A DNA stretch of 18,893 nt, taken from positions 1 to 18,893 of the forward strand of contig CAJUSU010000019.1 in the NCBI GenBank assembly GCA_910589185.1, read 5' to 3'. The stretch is from an uncultured Clostridia bacterium. Lineage in GTDB: Bacteria > Bacillota > Clostridia > TANB77 > CAG-508. Positions 1-9,100 of the stretch are shown piece after piece (position 1 is the stretch's first letter; each line of letters starts with the position of its first letter). The position numbers were made by a program, and so were the translations under genes. The notes under the pieces are model-generated. The model made no database searches. It was given only the letters and a program-made list of their open reading frames with translations, and was not told the DNA's origin.

Positions 1-224
1 TTGGTATATTCATTTATCATATTATCAATTGAATTCATATACTCTTGCTCATTTTGAATGGCATCTTCAGTCTTATTCTTCGCTTCTTGTGCCTTTTTAA
101 AGATACTATTTTCTCCCATGGTGTACATGATAGTAATTCCTGCTAATATGAGCAATACTACTATTGTTACTACTAACGCTACAAGCGTTATACCTGATTG
201 TTTTTTCCTTAATGTTCCTTTCAT
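1..224 (-). CDS. Prepilin-like (type IV pilin/pseudopilin-type) protein, 3' end cut by window
   Basis: The first 74 residues of a minus-strand gene are visible; the rest lies beyond position 1. A short basic leader (MKGTLRKKQSG) is followed by the hydrophobic stretch ITLVALVVTIVVLLILAG and then an amphipathic helix (NSIFKKAQEAKNKTEDA). This is the layout of class III (prepilin) signal sequences, where a prepilin peptidase cuts after the Gly and the hydrophobic helix packs in a pilus or pseudopilus or stays in the membrane. The residue at mature position 5 is Ala, not the usual Glu. Proteins with this N-terminus are common and highly multicopy in some uncultured Clostridia, where many are probably secreted or surface proteins rather than true pilins (general knowledge, not tested here). 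The ATG at 224 has an AAAGGAGG site (229-236) at good spacing. The gene sits alone behind its own promoter, downstream of the terminator of the giant surface-protein operon. The C-terminal domain that would define its role is not visible. Confidence 0.85.
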   Translation of the reverse strand, partial: MKGTLRKKQSGITLVALVVTIVVLLILAGITIMYTMGENSIFKKAQEAKNKTEDAIQNEQEYMNSIDNMINEYT

Positions 225-315
225 TTTTCCTCCTTTGTTTTAGTGTTCCCTCTGTTCATTATTTTTATGCATCTTTTCTAGGCACACTATTAGTACATTT
301 TATTTCCGCTATAGT

Positions 316-332
316 TATAACATTTTGTTATA
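316..332. promoter_or_regulatory. Operator-like palindrome over the predicted start site
   Basis: TATAACA-TTT-TGTTATA is a perfect 7-bp inverted repeat with a 3-nt centre. It begins at the last base of the -10 hexamer and covers the predicted transcription start of the prepilin-like gene. This is a typical position for a repressor operator. The sequence is AT-rich, so chance is possible, and no regulator is identifiable in the window. Confidence 0.4.
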
Positions 333-361
333 TTTTAGCAATATATGTCATTAAATGTCAA
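332..361 (-). promoter_or_regulatory. Sigma-A-type promoter for the prepilin-like gene
   Basis: Reading the minus strand, a perfect -35 TTGACA (356-361) is followed after 18 nt by an extended -10, TGC-TAAAAT (hexamer 332-337). The predicted start is near 325, giving a 5' untranslated region of about 100 nt before the ATG at 224. It lies just downstream of the terminator at 371-410, so the gene is transcriptionally separate from the surface-protein operon. Confidence 0.75.
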
Positions 362-370
362 TATGAATAG

Positions 371-410
371 TAAAAAAAAGAAGAACAAGATTGTTATCTT
401 GTTCCTCTTT
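371..410 (-). terminator. Intrinsic terminator of the giant surface-protein operon
   Basis: On the minus strand, about 20 nt after the TAA of the 1895-aa gene, a 14-bp stem (arms 396-409 and 378-391, one G-U pair, 4-nt loop AACA) runs straight into a run of at least six T residues (complement of 372-377). The plus-strand reading has no T-run after the stem, so it should terminate only leftward transcription. Confidence 0.9.
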
Positions 411-429
411 TACTAAGCATTTCTGCCTA

Positions 430-3400
430 CTATTTATTTAATACTTTTTTCTTAATGAAGATGATTCCTACAGTTAAGATTGCTAGAACACCTGCTGTTA
501 TTGCAATATATACTATTATATTTCCACTACCAAATGGTGGTAAAATAGTTACTCTTTCTGACTTAACACTATCTACTTCTGCTGGTGTCTTTGTTGGGTC
601 TTGGTTACCTTGAATTGAGTATGCCATTCTTCTACCTACAGTATTTGAAATAGTAGTAATTTCTGCAATATTGTCATATGTTTTATCATCTGTACTGTTT
701 TCTGGATTAATTAATTGTGTTAATACTAATCCTACTGTTGTGTCATCTCCTGGTGTTAATGCTTTATTTAAGTTTGATGTTCTAATGATGTTATTGTATT
801 TTGTTGCTCCTGCTTTAGCATCATTGCTTAATTCTAGTGCATTGCTATCTGTTATTTGCCATCCTGTTCCATTGTTGTTATCTGTTTTAAAGTTTAAGTT
901 ATTTGCTACATAGTCCGCAACAATATCTGCTTTTGTTGTAACTACTGTACCTGCACCTGTTCCTTTATAGTAGAAGTCTTGTCCTTCGTAGTCTGTTTCA
1001 CCTACGTTAGTAACAGTTAGTAAATAACTAATTTTAATATTAGCACCTTGCATTAATTCTTCATCCATAGTTGCTACAATTAATCCGTTATTTCCTTGGC
1101 TGTCATACTTACTATCTACTAAAGCTTTTACTGAAGTTCTGTAAGCATAACGGTCTTGGCTTGCTCCATAATATTCTGGATATTTATGGTTTTTAATACC
1201 TTCATTTAATTTGTATGGGCTGCCAGATCTCCATTGTAAATCTGTCATACCTTTATTAGCGTCAAATAGGATATTTCCATTTGCTAATTTAATTTGGACA
1301 TTAGTTATCTTTTTGCCTAATTCTAATGCTGCTTTTGGTCTTTCAGTAATACCTAAGTCTACATCATTTAGAGTATATTTTCCATTATAGTCATTACCAT
1401 ATCTGTAATTGTTCTCACCATTACTTGTACCTGCATCTCCGTCTGTTCCAGTTCTATTATATTCTCCTTCTAGTACAATTAATCCTGTTACAGCAGTCAT
1501 TTTTGTATTATTAATTAGCTCTGCAGTATTTCCTGTTGTATATGGTGATGCTAAAATCTCAGCTTTTCCATTAGTTACTTGGTTGTTACTATAATTAATT
1601 ACTTTTTCTCTTTCACTCCAAATATCTTTCGCATCTGAGAAATTGTTTCCGCTTCCTCTTAATGTATCTAATTGCTTAATATCATAATATCCTACTTCTG
1701 TGCCTTGATATTTTCCGTCATATCCTTCTATCTTAGTATCTTTATATTCGTCAAGCTCTTTGCCATTCTTCATATCCTTTTGATATACAGTTGACTTGAA
1801 GTCTTGACCATTGTATGAGGTTGTATTTGAACCACCATTTGCAGTTGTATTGGCTGTCGCTGTAGTATCTCCATAGTGGAATCTAATAAAGTAGTTACCT
1901 GGTATAATATAAATTTTATTGTCTTTATCTGTTTTGAATTCGTATTTACCATTTTGTGTTTTTGTTGTCTGCCATACATATTCGCTTCCATCTGCTAGTC
2001 TTTCTACCAATTCTACAGTAGCTCCTGTAACTCCAATCTCACTACCTTGTCTCATACCATCACCGATAATAGCTTGTGATACAGTTTGTGTTCTCTGGTC
2101 TTCCCACACATTACCATTAATACTTCTGATGAAATCTTCTTCAACAATTACTTTAATACTCTTTGCACGGTCTGTATCATTTTCAAAGTTCTTCTCGTAT
2201 TTATTGCCTTCTAAGTCTTCCTTACATAAGTTACCTGGTGTTGAATTTATATCAATTAATCCTGCTACATCATTGCTTCCTTTTGTTACACCATTTGGTA
2301 ATTGTGTTCCATCTTTGTAATATGTTTTATAACCGTTAATTTCTACATAGTTTTGTTTTAAAGTATTGTCTTCGTCTGTGATAACCTTTCCATTTTGTTT
2401 ATTTACTTCAAATGTTAAGTAAATGAATGCTTCTTCACCACTTGCTAGTTTTTTACCAGCTAAACCTTTGATGTAAATATCATTATAGTCTGATGTCATA
2501 TCACTTCTACACTCACTGCTTCTTGCTTCATATTGTCCTGAAGTACTACTTTGTGTTCCTTTATTGTTGCTACTAATCTTATCATTTAGTTTTAATTGGT
2601 CTATCGTCTCATAGTAGTCTGATTCAGTAAAGTTAATTTCTTCTAAATTGTTACTATTACTATTACGTTTATACATTACCCAAGATAAGTCATCTCTGTA
2701 TGTATAGTCTTTATCAAAGTAATCAACAATTTCTGTAATTTCTCCTAATATACTCTCTGACACGTTTCTTACTGTAATCTTATAGGTTACATATAGTTGT
2801 AATTCCTTATCTTCTCCAGCTTTGTTAGTACTAGCACTTCTGTAGTTGTAATCTGCTGTGTAAAGTTCTTTAGTGTAATTTCCACTATAGTAATTATTGT
2901 AGTCCCTCATTCTTAATTGAATTTGCCAGTAATCTTCTTTACCATCATTTGGTCTATTAGCTTGTTCAAATTGTGCTTTTGCTGCTAAGTAAGCTTGGTA
3001 ATCTGATGGTTTTCTACCATTTTGTTCATATACTTGTCTTAATCTTCTTAATTCATCTTTTTGCTCTGCTGTTAATTCATTTCTCTTATTGTATTCATAT
3101 ACTTCTGTTTTACCATTAATTCTAGTAGCAGCATATAGAATATCTTTTCTTAATGCTAAATCAACTTCTTGTCTTCTCCATAATCCTTGATTTACATAGA
3201 ATTGTCCTGGATAAATTGGCTTATATACAGATCCTTCTATTGTTTCTTCTGTTAAGTCATATTCTAAGCTTCTAGCTTCTTCTGCTGTATCATATGTCAT
3301 ATCTATGGTTTTATTAATGATAAAATCATCATATACTGGGTATAAATCATATCCTGCTGTTCTAGAATTTGCTCTTACTCTATTAGTATTATTACTCTTT

Positions 3401-6117
3401 GAACGTTTTGTTGTAGTTACTGCATTATCAAAAGTAAAATCATTTGCATGTACAACTTTTTCTGTGTCTTTATACACTATTTTAAAGTTGAAATTGGTCA
3501 ATTTCGTTTCGTCCATTCCTGCTCTAGTAAATGCAATTCTATAGTTGTTGATAACACTATCTCTTAAATAATTAACTAATTTATATCTACTTGATTCTGG
3601 TCGATAGTTATTAATATAATCTGTTCTAAGATCTTGCTGAACCATATTTCCTAATATTGTAAAGAACTTCTCTAAAACCTCATCAATTTTGTTAAGGTCA
3701 GCATTTGGAATAGGATCATCTTTTCTAATGTTTTCAAACTCTTGATCTATTGTTAGAGTATAGATTCCTTCTGGCATTTCTACATCAAAATCATAATATA
3801 CAATTTTAAGTTGTCTCATAGCTCTTTCTACTTCATCTAAAAGTTTTGTTTTGTTTACTACAATTGTTGATCCTCCACTACCACTTCCATCTGGATTTGG
3901 TCTACTTGTTCCTCCTCCTGATATGATATCCATTGCTTTTGTATAAGATTCTATCTTAGTATCTTCAATAAATTGAAGCTTTCTTAGCATTTCTTCGTCC
4001 CCACCAGCAATATTTCTATATATTCTTAACATATCGCTTTCTTCTGGTGACCTTCTGTTTCTGCTAATAAATTCTTTAATTTCTTGTGAAATTTCACCTT
4101 CTTGGAATTCTTCTGTTTCTTTAATTTCTCCATCTATAATGGTATAAAAACCATCTATCAATCTAGTTTCTTGTACATAGTCTCCATCTTCTGTCATCTT
4201 AAAGCCCATTAAATCATATTGTGAAAAAGCTTCGTTATATCCATTTGTTAATGGTGCAATTTTCATTGAATTGCTTGGTACTTTATAGTTAGCTGGGCTT
4301 GAACCTATTTCTGAGAAGTTTTTATCGTAAGTATCTCTATCTGTTGATTTTTCTGTACCTTTTGAAGTCCAGAACCAATCAACTCTATTATAAGCATCAA
4401 CATCTCTATTATAGTCTGTTGGTAAATATACTTGTCCATTATATTCAAAAGTTACATAGTATTTTCTTAATGGATCAAGTCCTTTGAATAAGTAATCGCC
4501 TTTTTCGTCTGTATAAGTTGGATTAATTCTTGTCATAATCTGCTCATCAGAAGTGTCTTCTGATGTAGGCTCTAAATTAACCATTGTTCCATCTTCATCA
4601 TAGATTGTTACTTTTACATTTGGTAAAACCCTGTCAATTCCTTCTTTAAAGATACCGTCTGTAAGGCTTTCTTTACCTTCTGGTACATCTTCCCATACCT
4701 TACCACCTAAGTCCATCGTTGCATTATCATCTCCTGCGTCAATTTCGATTTCTGTCTTGAATAATTTTCTTTCTCCCTTTAGTAAATTAAGGTGATCTTG
4801 AATTGGTGTAGATGTTAGCCAAGACCTAGCATTACAGTCATAACATTTCATTTTGCTATGGCTATGTGGACAAGCAAGCCAGCATCCGTCTTCATCACAA
4901 TCATAACAACCACTATTATGTGAATGGTGACAATGGAATGGATCATCACATTCCCAATTTACAGTGTAATAGTATCCTTGCATTTTGCATATAGTAGCTT
5001 CTGTTACACCCATCCATTTAAATTCAATATGTAATTTTAATTTAGTTACATATTCACTTGGGTCTGAATCTGCTGATAAATCAGCGTTTGGATTATCTAT
5101 TTTTAATTGGAAAGTATCTTCTCCTGCTGATTTTCCTTTTGGATATACTTGTTTCGAATAATCTACAAATGACTGATCTGCTTCATTTGGTTCAAAATAT
5201 TCTGGCTCATATCCAGTTCCATCTGGATCTATATATTTCTTGATATCAATTCTTTCTTTAACAATTTCATTTTCTGAATTGTATCCTATCATATACATGT
5301 CGGAAATTCCTCCAACAGCCACATCATCATAAGCACCATTAATATAGTCTATTGAAAATGGTCCTACAGTTAAAGTTTGTTCTTGATAACTTGCCTTTAT
5401 CGTTACCTTATCTTTTTCTGTTTCATCTGTTACTTTAATATCTGGATCCGTATAATGTTGTCCATTATCTGTTGTTTGATCATGGAATTCTCTATAATGT
5501 ATTGCTTCATTATATAATGAGTTTCCTACTTCATGTCTTCCAATATTTAATGTAGTAGCCCATATAGCCATCTGTTTGTACATAGTAACATCACCCATGT
5601 CTGGATATGTTAAAATATATCCTGCTTCTGGAAGATACCCTCCAGCAGCTACAAGATTTTGATGATTTCCTACACATCTTAAATATGGATAAGTATTTTC
5701 TCCTTCATGTTCTCTATCTCTATGAGCACCATGAACTTTAGGCCATGATATTTTAGCTGTTGAATCAATAGAACCATATTTTTGTGCTTCTGCAATTGTT
5801 AAGGTAGGTCCTGGATTCTTTGGCCAAAAGGCTACACCATGTTCAATACAATATAGTACCTTTCCTGGTACGAAAGCAATACCTGAAAGATGTGTACCAT
5901 GGACTTCAATGCTTCCATCACCACCAGTAATGCTAACCGAATTAACATTTTCAATGGCATAAAACTCTGTATCTGATTCTAATTTCTTTGCCGTATCTTT
6001 TGTAATTCCTTGCATCGTATATACAATTACATTTGGTATTACTAGTACTGCTATAATTGCAAGTAATAGTATTAGTAATATATATCGTTTCTCTTTTCTA
6101 TTTTCTGTATCTCTCAT
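430..6117 (-). CDS. Giant surface protein: thioester domain, Cys/His cluster, SdrD-type and DUF11-like domains
   Basis: 1895 aa. A membrane segment (about 11-34) may be a signal peptide or an anchor. Residues about 80-260 look like a thioester adhesin domain: LYCIEHG holds Cys90 and KQMAIW holds Gln182, matching the YCxE and (T)QxAIW motifs whose Cys and Gln form an internal thioester used to bind host surfaces covalently. A Cys/His-rich cluster follows (390-428: eight Cys, six His). Next come an SdrD-type B domain (about 465-585, GGKVWEDVPEG), a Gly/Ser/Pro linker (about 732-750), a 'VDLALRKDI' module near 1010, a DUF11-like domain (about 1130-1280), a second SdrD-type domain (about 1335-1450, NGNVWED) and a further DUF11-like region (about 1680-1840). 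The C-terminus is LPPFGSG, a hydrophobic helix (1866-1888) and KKKVLNK, without canonical LPXTG. It is the second gene of an operon, 15 nt after its partner, with a GGAAGGAGGGG site. Surface location is confident; adhesin function is inferred. Confidence 0.85.
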   Translation of the reverse strand: MRDTENRKEKRYILLILLLAIIAVLVIPNVIVYTMQGITKDTAKKLESDTEFYAIENVNSVSITGGDGSIEVHGTHLSGIAFVPGKVLYCIEHGVAFWPKNPGPTLTIAEAQKYGSIDSTAKISWPKVHGAHRDREHEGENTYPYLRCVGNHQNLVAAGGYLPEAGYILTYPDMGDVTMYKQMAIWATTLNIGRHEVGNSLYNEAIHYREFHDQTTDNGQHYTDPDIKVTDETEKDKVTIKASYQEQTLTVGPFSIDYINGAYDDVAVGGISDMYMIGYNSENEIVKERIDIKKYIDPDGTGYEPEYFEPNEADQSFVDYSKQVYPKGKSAGEDTFQLKIDNPNADLSADSDPSEYVTKLKLHIEFKWMGVTEATICKMQGYYYTVNWECDDPFHCHHSHNSGCYDCDEDGCWLACPHSHSKMKCYDCNARSWLTSTPIQDHLNLLKGERKLFKTEIEIDAGDDNATMDLGGKVWEDVPEGKESLTDGIFKEGIDRVLPNVKVTIYDEDGTMVNLEPTSEDTSDEQIMTRINPTYTDEKGDYLFKGLDPLRKYYVTFEYNGQVYLPTDYNRDVDAYNRVDWFWTSKGTEKSTDRDTYDKNFSEIGSSPANYKVPSNSMKIAPLTNGYNEAFSQYDLMGFKMTEDGDYVQETRLIDGFYTIIDGEIKETEEFQEGEISQEIKEFISRNRRSPEESDMLRIYRNIAGGDEEMLRKLQFIEDTKIESYTKAMDIISGGGTSRPNPDGSGSGGSTIVVNKTKLLDEVERAMRQLKIVYYDFDVEMPEGIYTLTIDQEFENIRKDDPIPNADLNKIDEVLEKFFTILGNMVQQDLRTDYINNYRPESSRYKLVNYLRDSVINNYRIAFTRAGMDETKLTNFNFKIVYKDTEKVVHANDFTFDNAVTTTKRSKSNNTNRVRANSRTAGYDLYPVYDDFIINKTIDMTYDTAEEARSLEYDLTEETIEGSVYKPIYPGQFYVNQGLWRRQEVDLALRKDILYAATRINGKTEVYEYNKRNELTAEQKDELRRLRQVYEQNGRKPSDYQAYLAAKAQFEQANRPNDGKEDYWQIQLRMRDYNNYYSGNYTKELYTADYNYRSASTNKAGEDKELQLYVTYKITVRNVSESILGEITEIVDYFDKDYTYRDDLSWVMYKRNSNSNNLEEINFTESDYYETIDQLKLNDKISSNNKGTQSSTSGQYEARSSECRSDMTSDYNDIYIKGLAGKKLASGEEAFIYLTFEVNKQNGKVITDEDNTLKQNYVEINGYKTYYKDGTQLPNGVTKGSNDVAGLIDINSTPGNLCKEDLEGNKYEKNFENDTDRAKSIKVIVEEDFIRSINGNVWEDQRTQTVSQAIIGDGMRQGSEIGVTGATVELVERLADGSEYVWQTTKTQNGKYEFKTDKDNKIYIIPGNYFIRFHYGDTTATANTTANGGSNTTSYNGQDFKSTVYQKDMKNGKELDEYKDTKIEGYDGKYQGTEVGYYDIKQLDTLRGSGNNFSDAKDIWSEREKVINYSNNQVTNGKAEILASPYTTGNTAELINNTKMTAVTGLIVLEGEYNRTGTDGDAGTSNGENNYRYGNDYNGKYTLNDVDLGITERPKAALELGKKITNVQIKLANGNILFDANKGMTDLQWRSGSPYKLNEGIKNHKYPEYYGASQDRYAYRTSVKALVDSKYDSQGNNGLIVATMDEELMQGANIKISYLLTVTNVGETDYEGQDFYYKGTGAGTVVTTKADIVADYVANNLNFKTDNNNGTGWQITDSNALELSNDAKAGATKYNNIIRTSNLNKALTPGDDTTVGLVLTQLINPENSTDDKTYDNIAEITTISNTVGRRMAYSIQGNQDPTKTPAEVDSVKSERVTILPPFGSGNIIVYIAITAGVLAILTVGIIFIKKKVLNK

Positions 6118-6132
6118 ATTTTCCCCTCCTTC

Positions 6133-9100
6133 CTATTTTTCTTTCTTGATTAAAACACGTTTTTTAATTTCAAAAATTCCAAATCCTAATAAAGCAATAA
6201 TTGCTAATGCAAAAGTTGTGTAAATAATGACTTTACCTGTTGCTACTGAAATGATGACATCTGCATTTGACATATCATCTTCTGACTCTAGTCTATTAGC
6301 TGCAATTGAGTCAATATCTTCTAAACCAAGTTCATTATAGCTTTCATAAATCTCTGCATTATTGTTAATAGTTTTTCCTATGGTTTTGCTATTAATTGCA
6401 TAACTTAATACTAGTCTTACTTCTCTGCTTTCTCCTGGTAGTATTTTCTCATTTTCTAAGGCTGTATTATAAACTGCTCCGTTATTGTCTGACATATACC
6501 AGTCTTTATTTAATTCACTGCTAAATTTAGTATTTTCTGGTAAGTAGTCAATAATCTTTTTCACATATCCGTCTACTTGTCCTTCGTTTGTTACTACAAT
6601 TTTGTATTCGATAACTAGGCTACTATTTCCTACATCTTTACTTGCAATTTCACGTTTTGTTATTTTTGAATTATTGTAATTATATGTTTTTGTTCCATTA
6701 CTTGGCGTTGTCACTGTTACTTTGCTAATATATTTATCTAATCTTAAATCAAATTTTTCTGCTACAAATAGTCCAATATCAATATCTCTTACATTATCAT
6801 TCGTAATTTTAATTGTATTACTTACACCTGCTTGTCTTTGTTCTCCATTTAATACAATTTTCATACTAGTTGCATCAGAGTTAACACTTTCTGCTACCCC
6901 TTCTTTTTGATAATCTGTAATACTATATTTACCTGCATCATATAAGAATAATACTAAATATTCATCTGGTTTTAAGTTAGAAAATTCATATTTTCCACTA
7001 CCATTTGTTGTTGTAATTTTTTCTGCACCTGTTGTTTCATCTTTTACTATCTGGCTATTTGATTTATATAGTAATACAACTTGTACTCCTGCTAATAGTT
7101 CTTCTGATTCGTCTCTTTTACCATCTTTATTCTCATCTATCCATGCGGTTCCTGTAATTTTATATTTTCCTGTTGGAGATGGCTTATCGCTTCCGCCTTG
7201 ATTTCCTTTGTGTGCTTCTTCATCATATTCAATAATTGCTTTTACTTTATTAGACTCTATCGTTTGAATACCTTGCGCTGATAAAGTCGCCATTGTTGTT
7301 ATTTCTTTATCATTTTTATCTGGTAGTAAGTTTGCTTTTACTGTTACTGCTAGTTCAATCTTTCCGCCAGCTTCTAAACTATGAATATTAATTGTTAATT
7401 TTCCGTCTCTTGCAGATGAATTTGTCTTAGTTTGTCCATCATATGTATACTCTGCCTTCACTAATTTTAATCCCTCTGGAATAGGCATCTCTATTACATT
7501 TGAAATAGAAGCTACTTTGCTATTATTTGCAATGGTAAAATGATAAGTATAATTACTTCCTTCTTTAATATATTGGTTATCTAACGCTTTTTGTTCTATT
7601 TTTAGATTTATTGTTTCTCCTAATAATTTTCTGCTATTAGAATAATGTTTTTCTAGTCCATCTGCTGTTGCTTCTACTAAAATCTGAGATTCTCCACTAA
7701 AGTTTGATAATTCTAATGTCATAAATACATATACTGTATCTCGTATATTAATTAATTGAGGTTTATCACTCTCATTCTCTGTCTCTTTCAAAGATTTAAT
7801 GGAGCTTTTCAAGTTTCCTATATTAATCAATATCTTATTTTCAGTTTGGCTAATATTTTCAGTCTTTTTGTTAATTCCAAAAGTATCTTCAGTATAATAA
7901 ACTTCTTTTACTTTTACTCCTTGTGGAAGTGGAATACTTAATGTCACATTATCTAAATCTTTATCATAAGAAATATTTTTTACTTCCATTCTATAAATTA
8001 CACTGTCTCCGTTACGTAATACTATTTCTTCATTAATATTAGGAACATTGACAATTTGCAAGTCACCTTTTAATATTCTTAAAGTATATGATTCAGACTT
8101 AATTTCTCCTGACATATTATTAGCTGATACTCTTACAATATTTGAAATATCTTTGTCACCTGGATATTCGTTTACTTCTTCATAATTCTTTTCTTCTGTT
8201 GCTCCTGATGTTTGCTCTATCTCTTTAATCGTAGTCCCTTTTTTAATTCTTAATTCGTATTCTTTTACAATAGTTTCACCCTTTTTAATATCTCCAAGTG
8301 TAATTATTTTTTCTTTCTCATTACTGTCTGCATATCCCTTAGTTCCTTCTGGCACGCTTGTATGTACAGTTCCTTCTGGTGCAGTAATTTTCAATTTAGC
8401 ATTTTGAGCTATTAAATCGCCATTGTTTTTAACTGTTGCTTTCATTCTAACAATTTGTCCTTCTCTTGCTGTATTACTATTAGAGCTCACACTAACTTGC
8501 AATTCTGGTCCCTGACCTGTAGTTAATCCAATAACACCTGCAACTTTAGTTTCTCCTAAAGTAGCATCTGCCATTTTATTGTCATAATATACTTTATAAT
8601 TTGAATAAGCCTCTTTGTTATATGATAAATTTGCTGGTAAATCTGCCTTATAATCAAAACTAATTTGTGTACCTTTTGCTATTTCTCCACTAATTACGAT
8701 TAAATAGCTTTTGATTTCTGCTAGATTCGTTGGTTGTTCTGTCCAACCATTATTCGTATCTATTAAGTTTTTATTTGCTTCTCCATTTGTAGAATAATAT
8801 ACTTTTACTTTACTACTATCAATACCACTTGTTGTTATTTGATTTTTCATTGCCATTGTGAAATTAGTTCCAAGGTCTGCTGATGCATCTATTGCTTTGT
8901 TTCCACTAAATGGTATTCTTCCTAGTATTGCTACATTCTCAATACTATTATCATAATTGTTAACAACAGTTCCACCAATAGTTACTTCCTTAGCATTTCC
9001 ATTTGCATCAATATTTTCAGTTTGTTTGTCTGCTGTTAAGTTGCTAATACTTCCACTTGTCTTAAATCCAGTCATATGATTTTCAGCTACTACTCCATTT

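Noticed and set aside
241..289. Hairpin TAGTGT/ACACTA in the leader of the prepilin-like gene
   Set aside because: A 6-bp stem with a loop of more than 35 nt in AT-rich sequence is weak and does not include the ribosome binding site.
58..370. Short plus-strand frames at 58-243 and 164-370
   Set aside because: They overlap the antisense prepilin-like gene and its promoter. They have no ribosome binding site, and their hydrophobic content is explained by the reverse complement.
433..543. Canonical LPXTG sortase signal at the end of the 1895-aa protein
   Set aside because: The motif reads LPPFG; there is no Thr before Gly. Kept as a variant observation rather than called as LPXTG.
1770..1991. 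73-aa minus-strand frame in a different phase inside the 1895-aa gene
   Set aside because: It is fully contained in the large gene on the same strand, has no ribosome binding site and low-complexity Gln/Met content; it is a frame shadow.
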